Shown piece after piece: positions 17,415 to 26,594 of a stretch of DNA of 64,000 bases. Within the stretch, counting starts at the first letter, position 1; each line of letters starts with the position of its first letter. This DNA comes from Sphingomonas sp. C3-2 (GTDB taxonomy: Bacteria; Pseudomonadota; Alphaproteobacteria; Sphingomonadales; Sphingomonadaceae): NCBI RefSeq assembly GCF_033025475.1, contig NZ_CP130322.1, positions 1,779,001 through 1,843,000 on the forward strand. Direction: 5' to 3'. Under the pieces are notes generated by a model that ran no database searches, was not told the origin of the DNA, and was given only the letters and a program-made list of their open reading frames with translations. The position numbers and the translations under genes were made by a program.

Positions 17415-18455
17415 TCAATCCGCGAACAGGCGCGCGCGCGTGGGACGAAACGCCATGCGCTGGCCGGGAACGGGCGCCAGATGCGGCGCGACATCGATTT
17501 CGACGGGCTTGTCGATTCCGGCCATCTGCCCTTCGACGCGCACCCCGCCGCCGCGCGGGCGCGTCTGGGTGACGATGAAGGGAAGCGCCCCGCCCGATTC
17601 CTCGACCAGTTCGATATCGTGCGGGCGGAAGAAGAGGCTGCGCGCCCCCTCCCCCGAACCCGTGACGGGGACATCGATCTGGCGATCGAAAAAGCGGACG
17701 CCCCCGCCCTGCGAAAGCGTGACGGGAATCCGGTTCGATTCGCCGACAAAGTCGAAGACGAAGGCGCTGGCGGGCTCGTTATAGATCTGGAGCGAGGTGG
17801 CGACCTGTTCGATCACGCCGTGATCCATCACGACGACACGGTCGGCGAGTTCGAGCGCCTCTTCCTGATCATGGGTAACGAAGATCGAGGTGAGCCCCAC
17901 CCGGTCGTGCAATTCGCGCAGCCAGCGGCGCAGATCCTTGCGGACGCGCGCATCGAGCGCGCCAAAGGGTTCGTCGAGCAGCAACAGCTTGGGATCGACC
18001 GCGAGCGCGCGGGCGAGCGCGACGCGCTGGCGCTGGCCCCCCGACAGCTGCGCCGGATAGCGATTGCCAAGATGGCCGAGCTGGACGAGATCGAGCAGTT
18101 CCTGCACGCGGTCGCGGATCGCGGCCTTGGACGGGCGCTCGCTGCGCTTGCGGACCGACAGACCGAAGCCGACATTGTCCGCCACCGTCATATGCTTGAA
18201 CAGCGCATAATGCTGGAAGACGAAGCCGACCTGGCGATCGGCGACCTTGAGGCCGGTCACGTCCTCGCCGTTGAATTCGACCGTGCCGGTGTCGGGAAAG
18301 GCGAGCCCCGCCATGATCCGCAACAAGGTCGTCTTGCCCGAGCCAGAAGGGCCGAGCAGCGCCAGAAACTCGCCCGGCTCGGCGCGCAGGTTGATGTTTT
18401 CCAGCGCGGCATATTCGCCGAAACGCTTGGTGATATTTTCGAGCCGGATGCTCAA
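17415..18455 (-). CDS. cysA: Sulfate/thiosulfate ABC transporter ATPase CysA
   Basis: 346 aa. The start codon is TTG, overlapping the cysW stop (TTGA). Walker A is GPSGSGKTT near residue 34, the signature [15 protein letters not shown] lies near 138, Walker B is [12 protein letters not shown], and the switch His is in [12 protein letters not shown]-terminal TOBE/MOP-like domain follows. It powers import of sulfate or thiosulfate through CysT/CysW. The gene order binding protein-cysT-cysW-cysA is complete and uninterrupted. Confidence 0.94.
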   Translation of the reverse strand: MSIRLENITKRFGEYAALENINLRAEPGEFLALLGPSGSGKTTLLRIMAGLAFPDTGTVEFNGEDVTGLKVADRQVGFVFQHYALFKHMTVADNVGFGLSVRKRSERPSKAAIRDRVQELLDLVQLGHLGNRYPAQLSGGQRQRVALARALAVDPKLLLLDEPFGALDARVRKDLRRWLRELHDRVGLTSIFVTHDQEEALELADRVVVMDHGVIEQVATSLQIYNEPASAFVFDFVGESNRIPVTLSQGGGVRFFDRQIDVPVTGSGEGARSLFFRPHDIELVEESGGALPFIVTQTRPRGGGVRVEGQMAGIDKPVEIDVAPHLAPVPGQRMAFRPTRARLFAD

Positions 18456-19300
18456 TGCCCGGTTCCTTTCCCCTGATAATCGAAGCGGCGTTCAAGCGCG
18501 GTCTTGAGGATGAGCGTCACCAGCGCGAGCAAGGCGAGCAGCGAGGCGACGGCAAAGGCGGCGACGAAATTATATTCGTTGTACAGAATCTCGACATGGA
18601 GCGGCATCGTGTTGGTCTTGCCCCGGATATGGCCCGAGACGACCGAGACCGCGCCGAATTCGCCCATGGCGCGCGCATTGCAGAGCAGCACGCCGTAGAG
18701 CAGCCCCCAGCGGATATTGGGCAGCGTGACATGCCAGAAGGTCTGCCAGCCCGAGGCACCGAGCGAGATCGCGGCTTCCTCATCATCGCGGCCCTGCTCG
18801 GCCATCAGCGGGATGAGCTCGCGCGCGACAAACGGGAAGGTGACGAAGATCGTCGCCAGCACGATCCCCGGAACGGCGAAGACGATCTCGATATCATGTT
18901 CGATCAGCCACGCGCCGAACCAGCCATGCGCGCCGAAGAGCAGCACATAGATGAGCCCCGAGACCACCGGCGAGACCGAGAAGGGCAGATCGATAAAGGT
19001 GATGAGGATCGACTTGCCGGGAAAATCGAACTTGGTGATCGCCCAGGCGGCCGCCACGCCGAAGACGATGTTCACCGGCACGCTGATCGCCGCGACGAGC
19101 AGCGTCAGCCGCACGGCGGCGAAGGCGTCGGGTTCGGCCAGCGCCTCGACATAGGCGCCGACGCCCTTGGCGAGCGCCTCGGCAAAGACCGAGACGAGCG
19201 GGAGGATGAGCACCAGCCCGAAAAAGCCGAGCGCGATTCCGATCAGCAGCCAGCGAAAGCCGCGCGATTCGGTGTTGGGAAGATCAGGTCTGCTAGCCAT
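18452..19300 (-). CDS. cysW: Sulfate ABC transporter permease CysW
   Basis: 282 aa with about six membrane segments. The EAA-type cytoplasmic loop ([23 protein letters not shown] region, near residue 175) is the contact with CysA. It forms the import channel with CysT. Its ATG shares one base with the cysT stop, and its own stop overlaps the cysA TTG, so translation is coupled through the operon. Confidence 0.93.
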   Translation of the reverse strand: MASRPDLPNTESRGFRWLLIGIALGFFGLVLILPLVSVFAEALAKGVGAYVEALAEPDAFAAVRLTLLVAAISVPVNIVFGVAAAWAITKFDFPGKSILITFIDLPFSVSPVVSGLIYVLLFGAHGWFGAWLIEHDIEIVFAVPGIVLATIFVTFPFVARELIPLMAEQGRDDEEAAISLGASGWQTFWHVTLPNIRWGLLYGVLLCNARAMGEFGAVSVVSGHIRGKTNTMPLHVEILYNEYNFVAAFAVASLLALLALVTLILKTALERRFDYQGKGTGH

Positions 19301-20184
19301 CAGCCATTTGCCCGGTGCCGGCTCCAGGCCTGGAGCGCGTTGATGAGGAGGAGCAGGACGAACGACGCGACGAGCATCACCGCGGCGATCGCGGTGGCAC
19401 CGGCATAATTATACTGCTCAAGCTGGGTGACGATGAGGAGCGGCGCGATTTCCGACACAAAGGGCATGTTGCCCGCGATGAAGATCACCGAGCCATATTC
19501 CCCCACCCCGCGCGCAAAGGCGAGCGCGAAGCCGGTGAGGAGCGCGGGGAAGATCGCGGGCAGGATCACCAGCCGGAAGGTCTGCCACCGGCTGGCGCCG
19601 AGCGTGGCGGCGGCCTCCTCGACATCGGCGCCGACCTCGGCCAGCACAGGCTCGACCGAGCGCACGACAAAGGGCAGCCCGATGAACATGAGCGCGACCA
19701 CCACGCCGAGCGGGGTGAAGGCGACCTTGATCCCGAGCGGTTCGAGAAACTGGCCGACCCAGCCATTGGGGGCATAGAGCGCGGTGAGCGCGATGCCCGC
19801 AACCGCAGTGGGGAGCGCAAAGGGGAGATCGACCAGCGCGTTCACCACGCGCTTGCCGACGAAATCATAGCGCACGAGGATCCACGCGATGATCAGCCCG
19901 AACAGGCTGTTGATCGCCGCCGCAAGCAGCGAGGTGCCGAAGCTGAGCTTATAGGCCGCGATCGCGCGTTCGGAGAGGCCGATGGCGACGAAATCGGCCC
20001 AACCCATGCCCGCGCTGCGCACGAACACCGCGCTCAACGGAATGAGGACGATCAGGCACAGCCAGCCCAGCGTGAAGCCGAGCGTCAGCCCGAATCCGGG
20101 AATGACCGTGCGTCGCCGGCGTACCGGGCGGATGCGCGGCGGCGGCAGGGTGGGTTCAAGGGCCATGGCGGTCACGCTCGCCAT
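19300..20184 (-). CDS. cysT: Sulfate ABC transporter permease CysT (CysU)
   Basis: 294 aa with about six membrane segments and an EAA loop ([21 protein letters not shown] region near residue 200). The start is given at 20184, 8 bases after the binding-protein gene. A second in-frame ATG at 20166 is also possible, as neither has a good Shine-Dalgarno. It is the permease partner of CysW. The N-terminal 30 residues are rich in Pro and Arg before the first membrane helix. Confidence 0.93.
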   Translation of the reverse strand: MASVTAMALEPTLPPPRIRPVRRRRTVIPGFGLTLGFTLGWLCLIVLIPLSAVFVRSAGMGWADFVAIGLSERAIAAYKLSFGTSLLAAAINSLFGLIIAWILVRYDFVGKRVVNALVDLPFALPTAVAGIALTALYAPNGWVGQFLEPLGIKVAFTPLGVVVALMFIGLPFVVRSVEPVLAEVGADVEEAAATLGASRWQTFRLVILPAIFPALLTGFALAFARGVGEYGSVIFIAGNMPFVSEIAPLLIVTQLEQYNYAGATAIAAVMLVASFVLLLLINALQAWSRHRANG

Positions 20185-20192
20185 ATTGGAGG

Positions 20193-21224
20193 TCAGCGCT
20201 TCAGCGCGGCGAAGATCGTGTCGAACACCCCGCCATCGTCGAAATATTTCTTTTGCGCCGCGCCCCAGCCGCCAAAATCATTGTCGATCGTGACGAGATT
20301 GAGCTTGGGGAAGGTGGCGGCATATTTCGCCGCGACCGCCGGGTCGCGCGGGCGGTAGAAATGCTTGGCGATGAGTTCCTGCCCCTGAGCGGTGTAGAGG
20401 AAGCGCAGATAGGCCTCGGCCACCTCGGCGGTGCCGTGCTTGCGGACATTGGCGTCGACCACCGCGACCGAGGGTTCGGCGAGGATCGAGATCGAGGGGG
20501 CGACGATTTCGAACTTGCCGCTGCCGAGTTCCTTTTCGGCGAGCCAGGCCTCGTTCTCCCACGCCAGCAGCACATCGCCGATGCCGCGTTCGACAAAGGT
20601 GGTGGTGGCGCCACGCGCGCCCGAATCGAGCACGGGAACGTTCTGGAACAGCTGCGTCACATAGCGCTGCGCCGCCTGTTCGGACCCGCCAGCCTTGCGG
20701 CCATAGGCCCAGGCGGCAAGGAAGTTCCAGCGCGCACCGCCGCTGGTTTTGGGGTTGGGGGTGATCACCTGGACGCCGGGCTTCACCAGATCGCCCCAGT
20801 CCTTGATCCCCTTGGGATTGCCCTTGCGCACGAGGAAGACGATCGTCGAAGTATAAGGCGCGCTGTTGTCGGGCAGGCGCGCCTGCCAGCCGGCGTCGAT
20901 AAGCCCCGATTTCTGCGCGATCGCGTCGACGTCATAGGCGAGCGCGAGCGTGACCACATCGGCCTCGAGCCCGTCGATCACCGCGCGCGACTGCTTGCCC
21001 GAGCCGCCATGGCTCATGTTGAAGCTGACCTCGGTGCCGTGCTCGGCCTTCCACTGGCGCGCAAAGGCGGCGTTCACATCCTTGTAGAGCTCACGCGTCG
21101 GATCATAGGAGACGTTGAGCACCTGAACCGCGCCGGCGCCGCCGGCCTTTTCCCCCGAACACCCCGGCAGAATCGCGATTCCGATCAGCGCGGCGAGCGT
21201 GGTGGCGGTCCTGGTGAATCTCAT
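20193..21224 (-). CDS. Sulfate-binding lipoprotein (Sbp/CysP family)
   Basis: 343 aa from the ATG at 21224, which has a strong AGGGGAG 7 bases upstream; the longer reading to 21260 would start inside the promoter palindrome. A signal ending in the lipobox LPGC (Cys about 22) implies anchoring in the inner membrane's outer face, unlike the free periplasmic enteric proteins. [11 protein letters not shown] and [16 protein letters not shown] are the ligand-binding motifs of this family. First gene of the sulfate operon, with the palindrome at 21258-21272 lying 34 bases upstream of the ATG. Confidence 0.92.
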   Translation of the reverse strand: MRFTRTATTLAALIGIAILPGCSGEKAGGAGAVQVLNVSYDPTRELYKDVNAAFARQWKAEHGTEVSFNMSHGGSGKQSRAVIDGLEADVVTLALAYDVDAIAQKSGLIDAGWQARLPDNSAPYTSTIVFLVRKGNPKGIKDWGDLVKPGVQVITPNPKTSGGARWNFLAAWAYGRKAGGSEQAAQRYVTQLFQNVPVLDSGARGATTTFVERGIGDVLLAWENEAWLAEKELGSGKFEIVAPSISILAEPSVAVVDANVRKHGTAEVAEAYLRFLYTAQGQELIAKHFYRPRDPAVAAKYAATFPKLNLVTIDNDFGGWGAAQKKYFDDGGVFDTIFAALKR

Positions 21225-21257
21225 CTCTATCTCCCCTCGTGTCACGCCGACATAACT

Positions 21258-21272
21258 CAACTATAAAAGTTG
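21258..21272 (-). promoter_or_regulatory. Palindromic putative operator of the sulfate operon
   Basis: CAACT-ATAAA-AGTTG lies 34 bases before the binding-protein ATG. On the minus strand it is directly preceded by TATCTTGT, so a repressor bound here would cover a -10 box (TATCTT) and the start point. A near copy precedes the hydrolase gene at 22138. The regulator is unknown; small Rrf2-type sulfur regulators use sites of this size (inference). Confidence 0.5.
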
Positions 21273-21345
21273 ACAAGATAGCGTTGATTGGGCGGCGGCT
21301 AGATCGGCTAAAGAACCGGCCATGGGTTGACCGGTTCCCTGGCCC

Positions 21346-21376
21346 GGCTGGCGGGGACGCGGCCGCCCCGCCAGCC
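21346..21376 (-). terminator. Perfect 11-bp stem hairpin after the hydrolase gene
   Basis: GGCTGGCGGGG and CCCCGCCAGCC pair perfectly around a 9-base loop, 5 bases past the hydrolase stop on the minus strand. There is no U-tract. A second, weaker inverted repeat (GAACCGG/CCGGTTC) follows at 21313-21337. Together they probably stop or slow transcription before the sulfate promoter. Confidence 0.5.
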
Positions 21377-21380
21377 CATA

Positions 21381-22064
21381 TCAATGGCGCGGATCCCCCA
21401 TTTCAGCGCCCGGCCCGCTGGCTGGCGGATAAAGCGTCCACGGTCCCAGCGCCGAGCGATCATCGGGGGTCTGGCGCACGCTGATATTGGCGGCGGCGAC
21501 CAGCCGATCGAGCAGCCGCTGGCCGAACAGCCATGGCCCCACCCCCGATTCGGCGTTGATGTGGCCGAGATCGCCGACGTCGACGAAATGGCTGCCCCAG
21601 AATTTGGCCATGCTGTGCGATCGATCGATATGCGCATAGGGATCGTCCCGGCTGCCCACCACGATCGACGGGAAGGGCAGCGGGGTTCTGGGCGTCGGCC
21701 CGAATCCGCCGATCGACGCGCCGATTCCCGGGCGATCGCAATCGGGCGGCGCGACGAGCAGCGCGCCGGCGACCGGCCAGCCATAGGGCTGCCCCTCAAG
21801 CGCGGCCCACCACGCCACCGCAAGGCAACCCAGACTGTGCGCGCAGAGGATGACGGGCGCGGGCGCCTTGGAAATCGCCTGCCCCAATTTGGTGACCCAG
21901 CTGTGGCGGTTGGGCGTGCTCCACATGCCCAGTTCGACGCGCGCGCAATCGCCGCGCGTATGTTCCCAGAGCGTCTGCCAGTGCGCGGGCCCGGAATTGT
22001 TCAGACCCGGAATGGTGAGGACCAGCGGTGTGAGGCTGCGACCGGCAAAATCGGCGTCCGACAT
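21381..22064 (-). CDS. RBBP9/YdeN-type serine hydrolase (alpha/beta fold)
   Basis: 227 aa from the ATG at 22064, which follows GGAGAG by 5 bases; longer in-frame starts at 22076 and 22127 are less likely. The N-terminal IPGLNNSGPAHWQTLWE is typical of the RBBP9 family. The triad is visible: Ser in CAHSLGCLAV, Asp in VGSRDDPY and His in DLGHINAESG. The natural substrate is not known for this family. The palindrome shared with the sulfate operon suggests a role in sulfur metabolism (inference). No signal peptide. Confidence 0.85.
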   Translation of the reverse strand: MSDADFAGRSLTPLVLTIPGLNNSGPAHWQTLWEHTRGDCARVELGMWSTPNRHSWVTKLGQAISKAPAPVILCAHSLGCLAVAWWAALEGQPYGWPVAGALLVAPPDCDRPGIGASIGGFGPTPRTPLPFPSIVVGSRDDPYAHIDRSHSMAKFWGSHFVDVGDLGHINAESGVGPWLFGQRLLDRLVAAANISVRQTPDDRSALGPWTLYPPASGPGAEMGDPRH

Positions 22065-22137
22065 GCGACTCTCCATCCTTGTTTTCCGGTGACGGTCGAG
22101 TGCGTGACTTCTCGACCGTCTGCGCATTTCCTAACCT

Positions 22138-22152
22138 CAACCAATTTGGTTG
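22138..22152 (-). promoter_or_regulatory. Palindromic putative operator of the hydrolase gene
   Basis: CAACCAATTTGGTTG is a perfect 7-bp-arm palindrome 74 bases upstream of the hydrolase ATG. On the minus strand it is preceded by TATATTGT, so TATATT can serve as -10 with TTGGTG 17 bases further up as -35. Over 23 bases it matches the sulfate-operon site at 16 positions, including the flank on the same side. The spacer from 22153 to 22390 holds nothing else I can name. Confidence 0.5.
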
Positions 22153-22390
22153 ACAATATACACCGGGCCAAATGTGGCACCAATGAGGCGGGCCGAATGT
22201 GCCCGCTTTCAAACCGGATTCAATGGCAATTCCGGGGCATGCGGGTGCCGCCTAAACCAAGCTATTGCCGGGGAAACTATTTCTTCCGGATTTGGCGGGT
22301 CTCGATCATCCCCCTGCCCGCCCGGCCTTCTCCAATGGCGTATGACGCTGCGCATTGGGGCGAGAATGGGGCACGCCCCATCTGGCGCGC

Positions 22391-22425
22391 GCAAAGAAAA
22401 GGCCCGCCCCCGACGGGGACGGGCC
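22391..22425 (-). terminator. Rho-independent terminator of dnaN
   Basis: On the minus strand GGCCCGTCCCC pairs with GGGGGCGGGCC (one G-U pair) around GTC and is followed by TTTTCTTTG. It lies about 30 bases after the dnaN stop. Confidence 0.8.
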
Positions 22426-22454
22426 GATCTGTTTCCAGGCCGGATGACCGCGCG

Positions 22455-23567
22455 TCAGACGCGCATCGGCATCAGCACATAGAGCGCGGGCGACCGGTCA
22501 TTCTCACGGATGAGCGTCGGTGCGGCGGCATCGGCGAGATGCACCTCGATATTGTCGCCTTCGAGCTGGCCGAGAATGTCGAGCAGATAGCGCGCGTTGA
22601 AACCGATATCGAAGCCGGGCGAGGTGTAGTCGCCGGGGATTTCCTCGGCCGCGGTGCCGTTTTCGGGACTGGTGACCGACAGCGTGATCTTGTCGCGATC
22701 GAGCGTCATCTTGACCGCGCGGGTCTTTTCGGTGGCGATCGTCGCCACGCGGTCGACGCCTTCCTCGAAGCTGCGCGGATCGATCTTGAGGATCTTGTCG
22801 TTCGCGGTCGGGATGACGCGGCTGTAATCGGGGAAGGTGCCGTCGATCAGCTTGGAGGTGAGCACCGCAGTGCCCAGACCGAAGCGGATCTTGGTGGCCG
22901 ACAGCGACACTTCGACCGAACCGTCTACCTCGTCGAGCAGCTTACGCAGTTCCCCCACGCATTTGCGCGGCACGATGACGTCGGGCATGCCCTCTGCGCC
23001 ATCGGGACGCGGCACGGTGACGCGCGCAAGGCGGTGGCCGTCGGTGGCGGCGGCCTTCAGCACGGGCTGTGCTTCGTCCGACACATGGAAGAAAATGCCG
23101 TTCAGATAATAGCGCGTTTCTTCGGTCGAGATGGCGAAGCGCGTCTTGTCGATGAGCTGGCGCAGCGTTTGCGCCGGCAGTTCGAAACGGGTCGGCAGCT
23201 CGCCCTCGGCGATCACGGGAAAATCGTCGCGCGGCAGCGTGGCGAGATTGAAGCGGGCGCGGCCCGCATTGATCTGCATCTTGCCGTCGGCGGCATTGAG
23301 CTCGACCTGGCTGCCCTCGGGCAGCTTGCGCGCGATATCGAACAGCGTGTGCGCCGACACGGTGGTGGCGCCGGGCTGATCGACCGCGGCTGAAACATTC
23401 TCGACGATCTGAAGATCGAGATCGGTCGCCATCAGGCGGATGCCGCCATCGGCGCTCGCTTCGAGCAGAACGTTGGAAAGAATGGGGATCGTGTTGCGGC
23501 GCTCAACCACGGATTGCACGTGGCTGAGGCTCTTCAGGAGCGTTGCGCGTTCAATCGTCGCCTTCAT
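22455..23567 (-). CDS. dnaN: DNA polymerase III beta subunit (sliding clamp)
   Basis: 370 aa, the usual length for the clamp. Three similar domains of about 120 residues are seen. The N-terminus (MKATIERATLLKSLSHVQSV and RRNTIPILSNVLLEA) and the C-terminal YVLMPMRV, part of the partner-binding cleft, are typical. It encircles DNA and tethers polymerase and repair proteins. It is not next to dnaA or recF here but stands alone with its own terminator, which is common in sphingomonads. AGGACAT-like bases precede the ATG but no strong Shine-Dalgarno. Confidence 0.96.
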   Translation of the reverse strand: MKATIERATLLKSLSHVQSVVERRNTIPILSNVLLEASADGGIRLMATDLDLQIVENVSAAVDQPGATTVSAHTLFDIARKLPEGSQVELNAADGKMQINAGRARFNLATLPRDDFPVIAEGELPTRFELPAQTLRQLIDKTRFAISTEETRYYLNGIFFHVSDEAQPVLKAAATDGHRLARVTVPRPDGAEGMPDVIVPRKCVGELRKLLDEVDGSVEVSLSATKIRFGLGTAVLTSKLIDGTFPDYSRVIPTANDKILKIDPRSFEEGVDRVATIATEKTRAVKMTLDRDKITLSVTSPENGTAAEEIPGDYTSPGFDIGFNARYLLDILGQLEGDNIEVHLADAAAPTLIRENDRSPALYVLMPMRV

Positions 23568-23640
23568 GTCCTAAACCCCCGGACTGGTGATCTGCTTGGG
23601 TGGGACGCGGACGCGCCCCGAGCGGTTTGGCAGCATCCTT

Positions 23641-23676
23641 AACAAGAAAAAGGGCCGGAGCAAGCGGCTCCGGCCC
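23641..23676 (-). terminator. Bidirectional terminator-like hairpin between the barrel gene and dnaN
   Basis: GGGCCGGAGC and GCTCCGGCCC pair around AAGCG. Minus-strand transcripts then read TTTTTCTTGTT, and plus-strand ones CATCTTTTTCT. It ends the outer-membrane barrel gene (stop at 23779) before dnaN. Confidence 0.8.
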
Positions 23677-23778
23677 CATCTTTTTCTCCGATCCGGGCGG
23701 AGGCCCGGCCGGAAAAGAGGCAGCGCGGGGATCGCGGGGCTTAAGACACGCCCCGGACCACGCATCCGCCCCGGTGCA

Positions 23779-24351
23779 TCAGAAGCGGACGCCGACGCCA
23801 GCCATCAGCTGGTGACGCTCAAAGCCCTGCTCGTAGTTCGAATAGCGATATTCGCCCTTTACATAGGCATTGCCGCTGACCTTGTGCTCAACGCCTGCGC
23901 CCACGCGCACGCCGTCGAGATGGGTCTTGTCGAGGGTTACGCGGTCAACGCCGTCGTCCGAGGTGATCTTGGCATCGGCGTTGGTGTAACCAGCCTTTGC
24001 ATAGAGCAGCGTGCCCGGAGCAACCGCGGTACCGACGCGTGCGCCGACATAGAGGTCGCGGCCTGCCTTCAGGCAGACTTCGGGATCAACCGCATCACCG
24101 GCACCAGCGCAAAGCTTCTGGTCCGAATCCGAATATTCGGCTTCGAGGCCGAGCACGGCCTTGCCCATTTGCTTGTCGTAGCCGACGGCGATGCCGTAGC
24201 CGAGATCTTCCTTGCTGCCGGTGCTGCCTTCAGCGCGGTCCCAGCCGATCAGGCCTTCAACGCGCGGGCCTTCGAACGAACCGGCTTCCTGTGCCATCGC
24301 GGGGGTGGCGGCGACAGCGGCCAGCAGCGAAGCAAGAACAATCTTACGCAT
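23779..24351 (-). CDS. Small outer-membrane beta-barrel protein (opacity/OmpA-barrel-like)
   Basis: 190 aa from the ATG at 24351, which follows GGAG at 6 bases. A signal peptide (KIVLASLLAAVAATPAMAQ) is followed by alternating amphipathic strands and ends in a terminal Phe (GVGVRF), the outer-membrane insertion signal. The size fits an eight-stranded barrel. There is no OmpA C-terminal peptidoglycan domain. Two Cys about 10 residues apart in the middle may form a loop disulphide. A small CCCCG-TTG-CGGGG hairpin lies in the 5' untranslated region. Confidence 0.85.
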   Translation of the reverse strand: MRKIVLASLLAAVAATPAMAQEAGSFEGPRVEGLIGWDRAEGSTGSKEDLGYGIAVGYDKQMGKAVLGLEAEYSDSDQKLCAGAGDAVDPEVCLKAGRDLYVGARVGTAVAPGTLLYAKAGYTNADAKITSDDGVDRVTLDKTHLDGVRVGAGVEHKVSGNAYVKGEYRYSNYEQGFERHQLMAGVGVRF

Positions 24352-24457
24352 ACACAACTCCATTACTAACAGCCCCGTTGCGGGGGACGACTGCTAAGTG
24401 CACCAAATGAAGATGGGTTGCATGAACCCCAGATAAACAGGAAATTCCGTTGCAATT

Positions 24458-25120
24458 ATGCCACAGTATGATGATGACGTCCGGATGGATTCCAACCGAA
24501 GACTTTTCATCGCGCGGCACGGCGAAACCGTTTTCAATGCCGCATCACGGCTGCAGGGCGATCATCCGCACACCCCGCTGACGCGCGCGGGGTTCGCGCA
24601 GGCCGATGCGATGGGCAGCGCGCTGCGCGCGACGCTGGGCGCGCGCCCGGCGATCACGCTCTGGGCCTCCCCCACCGGCCGCGCGCTCCAGACGCTGGCG
24701 GTGATCGCCGAGCATCTGGAACTCGACTGGCACGCCGCGCGCACCGATGCGCGGCTGGGCGAAATCGCGATGTCGGGGTGGAGCGGGCGTTATTATCGCG
24801 AGGTGATCGCCGACCATGGCCCGATTCTCGACGCAAAGACCGGGCTGTTCGCGATGCGCCCGCCCGGCGGCGAATGGTATGACGATATCGCCGCACGGCT
24901 GCGCGCCTGGCTGGACGACACCGAATCCGAAGGCGGCGACCGGCTGATCGTCTCGCACGGAATCACCAGCCGCGTGCTCCGCGGGATCCTGACCGGCATG
25001 GCCGACGCGCCCGAGGCGAACGCGCCGATCGCCCCCGGATTGCCGCAGGGCAGCGTGGTGATGATCGCGGGCGGGAGCGAAAGCGTGGTGGCGCTGGGCA
25101 CCGGCCGGGCACCGGCATGA
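24458..25120 (+). CDS. Histidine phosphatase family protein (phosphoglycerate-mutase-like)
   Basis: 220 aa as given; an in-frame ATG at 24485, starting MDSNRRLFIARHGE, is an equally good start. The RHGET motif with phospho-acceptor His is near residue 20, the second His lies in VSHGITSRV near 168, and the conserved Arg is in the SPTGRALQT stretch. Cofactor-independent residues specific to metabolic mutases are not obvious, so a broad-specificity phosphatase is the safer call. Its stop overlaps the next ATG by 4 bases. Confidence 0.86.
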   Translation: MPQYDDDVRMDSNRRLFIARHGETVFNAASRLQGDHPHTPLTRAGFAQADAMGSALRATLGARPAITLWASPTGRALQTLAVIAEHLELDWHAARTDARLGEIAMSGWSGRYYREVIADHGPILDAKTGLFAMRPPGGEWYDDIAARLRAWLDDTESEGGDRLIVSHGITSRVLRGILTGMADAPEANAPIAPGLPQGSVVMIAGGSESVVALGTGRAPA

Positions 25121-25617
25121 GGCGGCGGATCGCCGCGCTGGTGGCTGCGGCCGGGCTGCTTGTCCCCTTGCCCGCCGCCGCACAGCGCGCCTCGCTTGGC
25201 ATTTTCGAAAGCTGGGGCGCGTTTCGCGATGCCAAGCCGCTGCGCTGCTATGCCGTTGCCGTGCCAGAGCGGACGCTGCCCAACGCGGCATGGCGTGCCT
25301 TTGCCAGCGTTTCGCACTGGCCGGGGCAGAATGTCCGCGGGCAGCTGCATGTTCGCCTGAGCCGCGCGGCGAAGCCCGATACACCCGTGGTGCTCCGGAT
25401 CGGCGGCGCGAAATTCCCGCTGGCGGCGGGCGGCGCGGACAGCTGGGCGGCCAACGCCACCACCGATGCCGCGATCATCAAGGCGATGCGCACCGGGCGG
25501 TGGATGTATGTCGACGCGCGCGACGCGAACGGCCGCGCCTTTACCGACCATTACCGCCTGCCCGGCGCCGCCACCGCGATCGACGCGGCCGCGCTGGGCT
25601 GCGCACGGCAGAATTGA
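25117..25617 (+). CDS. Secreted IalB-like protein
   Basis: 166 aa with a signal peptide (ALVAAAGLLVPLPAAAQ). The mature part begins LGIFESWGAFRD and has a CYAVAVP segment, resembling the invasion-associated locus B fold, an Ig-like periplasmic domain common in alphaproteobacteria. Two Cys (about residues 45 and 162) could pair. Function in non-pathogens is unknown. It is coupled to the phosphatase gene by ATGA and ends one base before the convergent YdeI-like gene. Confidence 0.65.
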   Translation: MRRRIAALVAAAGLLVPLPAAAQRASLGIFESWGAFRDAKPLRCYAVAVPERTLPNAAWRAFASVSHWPGQNVRGQLHVRLSRAAKPDTPVVLRIGGAKFPLAAGGADSWAANATTDAAIIKAMRTGRWMYVDARDANGRAFTDHYRLPGAATAIDAAALGCARQN

Positions 25618-25618
25618 T

Positions 25619-25933
25619 TTACGACCGCGCCTTTTTCGATTGATCGATCAAAACCGCCTGTTGCCAGCGGCTTGGCGCCTTGTCGGTGCGGTGGATGCAG
25701 CCAGCCCAGCAACAGGGGCGTTTCTTGCCCTCCACCAGCTCCTCACAGGTGCGCGCGATGCGGCGCGCGCGTGTCTTTGGCTGTTTCGCGTCCTCGACCC
25801 AGCAGATGAACTCGTTGCGGCCGAGCGGGGTGAGGCCTTCCCACAGCATCAATATGTTTGAGTCGGCGCGCAGCGCGGCCTGAAGATCCTCGCCCGCTTC
25901 GTGGACGGTGCCATGGGCAAATGCGCTTGCCAT
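25619..25933 (-). CDS. YdeI/OmpD-associated family protein, short
   Basis: 104 aa from the ATG at 25933. LTPLGRNEFICWVEDAKQPKTRARRIARTCEELVEGKKRPCCW is the C-terminal motif of the YdeI/OmpD-associated family, in which a helical Arg/Lys-rich segment follows the conserved NEFxCWVE. The family's biochemical role is unknown. The protein is shorter than the roughly 190-aa members and lacks their N-terminal half. It meets the IalB-like gene tail to tail with one base between. Confidence 0.72.
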   Translation of the reverse strand: MASAFAHGTVHEAGEDLQAALRADSNILMLWEGLTPLGRNEFICWVEDAKQPKTRARRIARTCEELVEGKKRPCCWAGCIHRTDKAPSRWQQAVLIDQSKKARS

Positions 25934-26015
25934 CGAGCCTCCTCGCCGTGCGGCCCGCAGGCCGGGTGATGGAGGCTGCATAGCATGGCGGTCTTCGAAC
26001 CGGCGCCTCCCAATT

Positions 26016-26222
26016 TCACATCGCGGGGGGCAAGCGGACGGCAAGCGAGGAGCGCGCGAGCCGGATATGCTTGAGCTCGGCCGGCTGGGCCTGATGCCGC
26101 GCGGATGCGTTGACAGCGAATGCATTGGCAGGGGTGGCCGATGGACCGGCCCCTTGCGCCGAACAAGCGGCCGTCGCCAGTGCAAGCACGGTGCAGGCCA
26201 TCAGCAATGAAAGCCTGATCAT
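26016..26222 (-). CDS. Small putative lipoprotein, 68 aa
   Basis: ATG at 26222 is preceded by a very strong AAGGAGGG at 5 bases, which is the main reason to call the gene. The N-terminus is a hydrophobic signal (LSLLMACTVLALATAAC) with a possible lipobox TAAC (Cys about 20). The rest is Ala/Pro-rich and then basic. I do not recognise a family. The upstream 26223-26594 stretch, about 370 bases, holds no convincing gene, only the CRP/FNR-like palindrome at 26508. Confidence 0.6.
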   Translation of the reverse strand: MIRLSLLMACTVLALATAACSAQGAGPSATPANAFAVNASARHQAQPAELKHIRLARSSLAVRLPPAM

Positions 26223-26507
26223 CAAACCCTCCTTCGCCGGATTTCCGGCTGAATTTTCTCTCATGGGCAATGCGCCGTCCGGGTGCGCTGTGTCGCGACA
26301 AGGCTGCATGGGCGCCCGGATCGGTGGATCTCTGGCGCCGGCACCGTGCCATGGGCATCGCCGTTCGCGACCGCGCCGCCGGTGGCCGCAACCGGGGAAG
26401 CGCCCATGCATTCGGCCGGAAGAGTCTCCGGGATGCTTTGGGCCAGATACCGGTGCAGACCAGCATTGCCGATGCGGGCCAGTGTACGCGTCCGCCGGGA
26501 TTTTGCG

Positions 26508-26523
26508 CGTGATGCGCATCACA
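26508..26523. promoter_or_regulatory. CRP/FNR-family-like palindrome upstream of rlmN
   Basis: CGTGA-TGCGCA-TCACA differs at one base from the classic TGTGA-N6-TCACA site and contains a perfect 14-bp palindrome (26509-26522). It lies 72 bases before the rlmN ATG and about 290 before the divergent small lipoprotein gene. Whether a cAMP- or redox-type regulator uses it is unknown. Confidence 0.4.
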
Positions 26524-26594
26524 GTCGCCGCATCGCTACCGGACGAATCCGCGTGGCCTAGCAAAATGGGCGATTCTGCACTAAATGGCGCGCC

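Noticed and set aside
21327-23393. 688-codon open frame on the plus strand
   Set aside because: It lies antisense to the hydrolase and dnaN genes; its His/Arg/Gly-rich composition is that of a GC-rich shadow frame.
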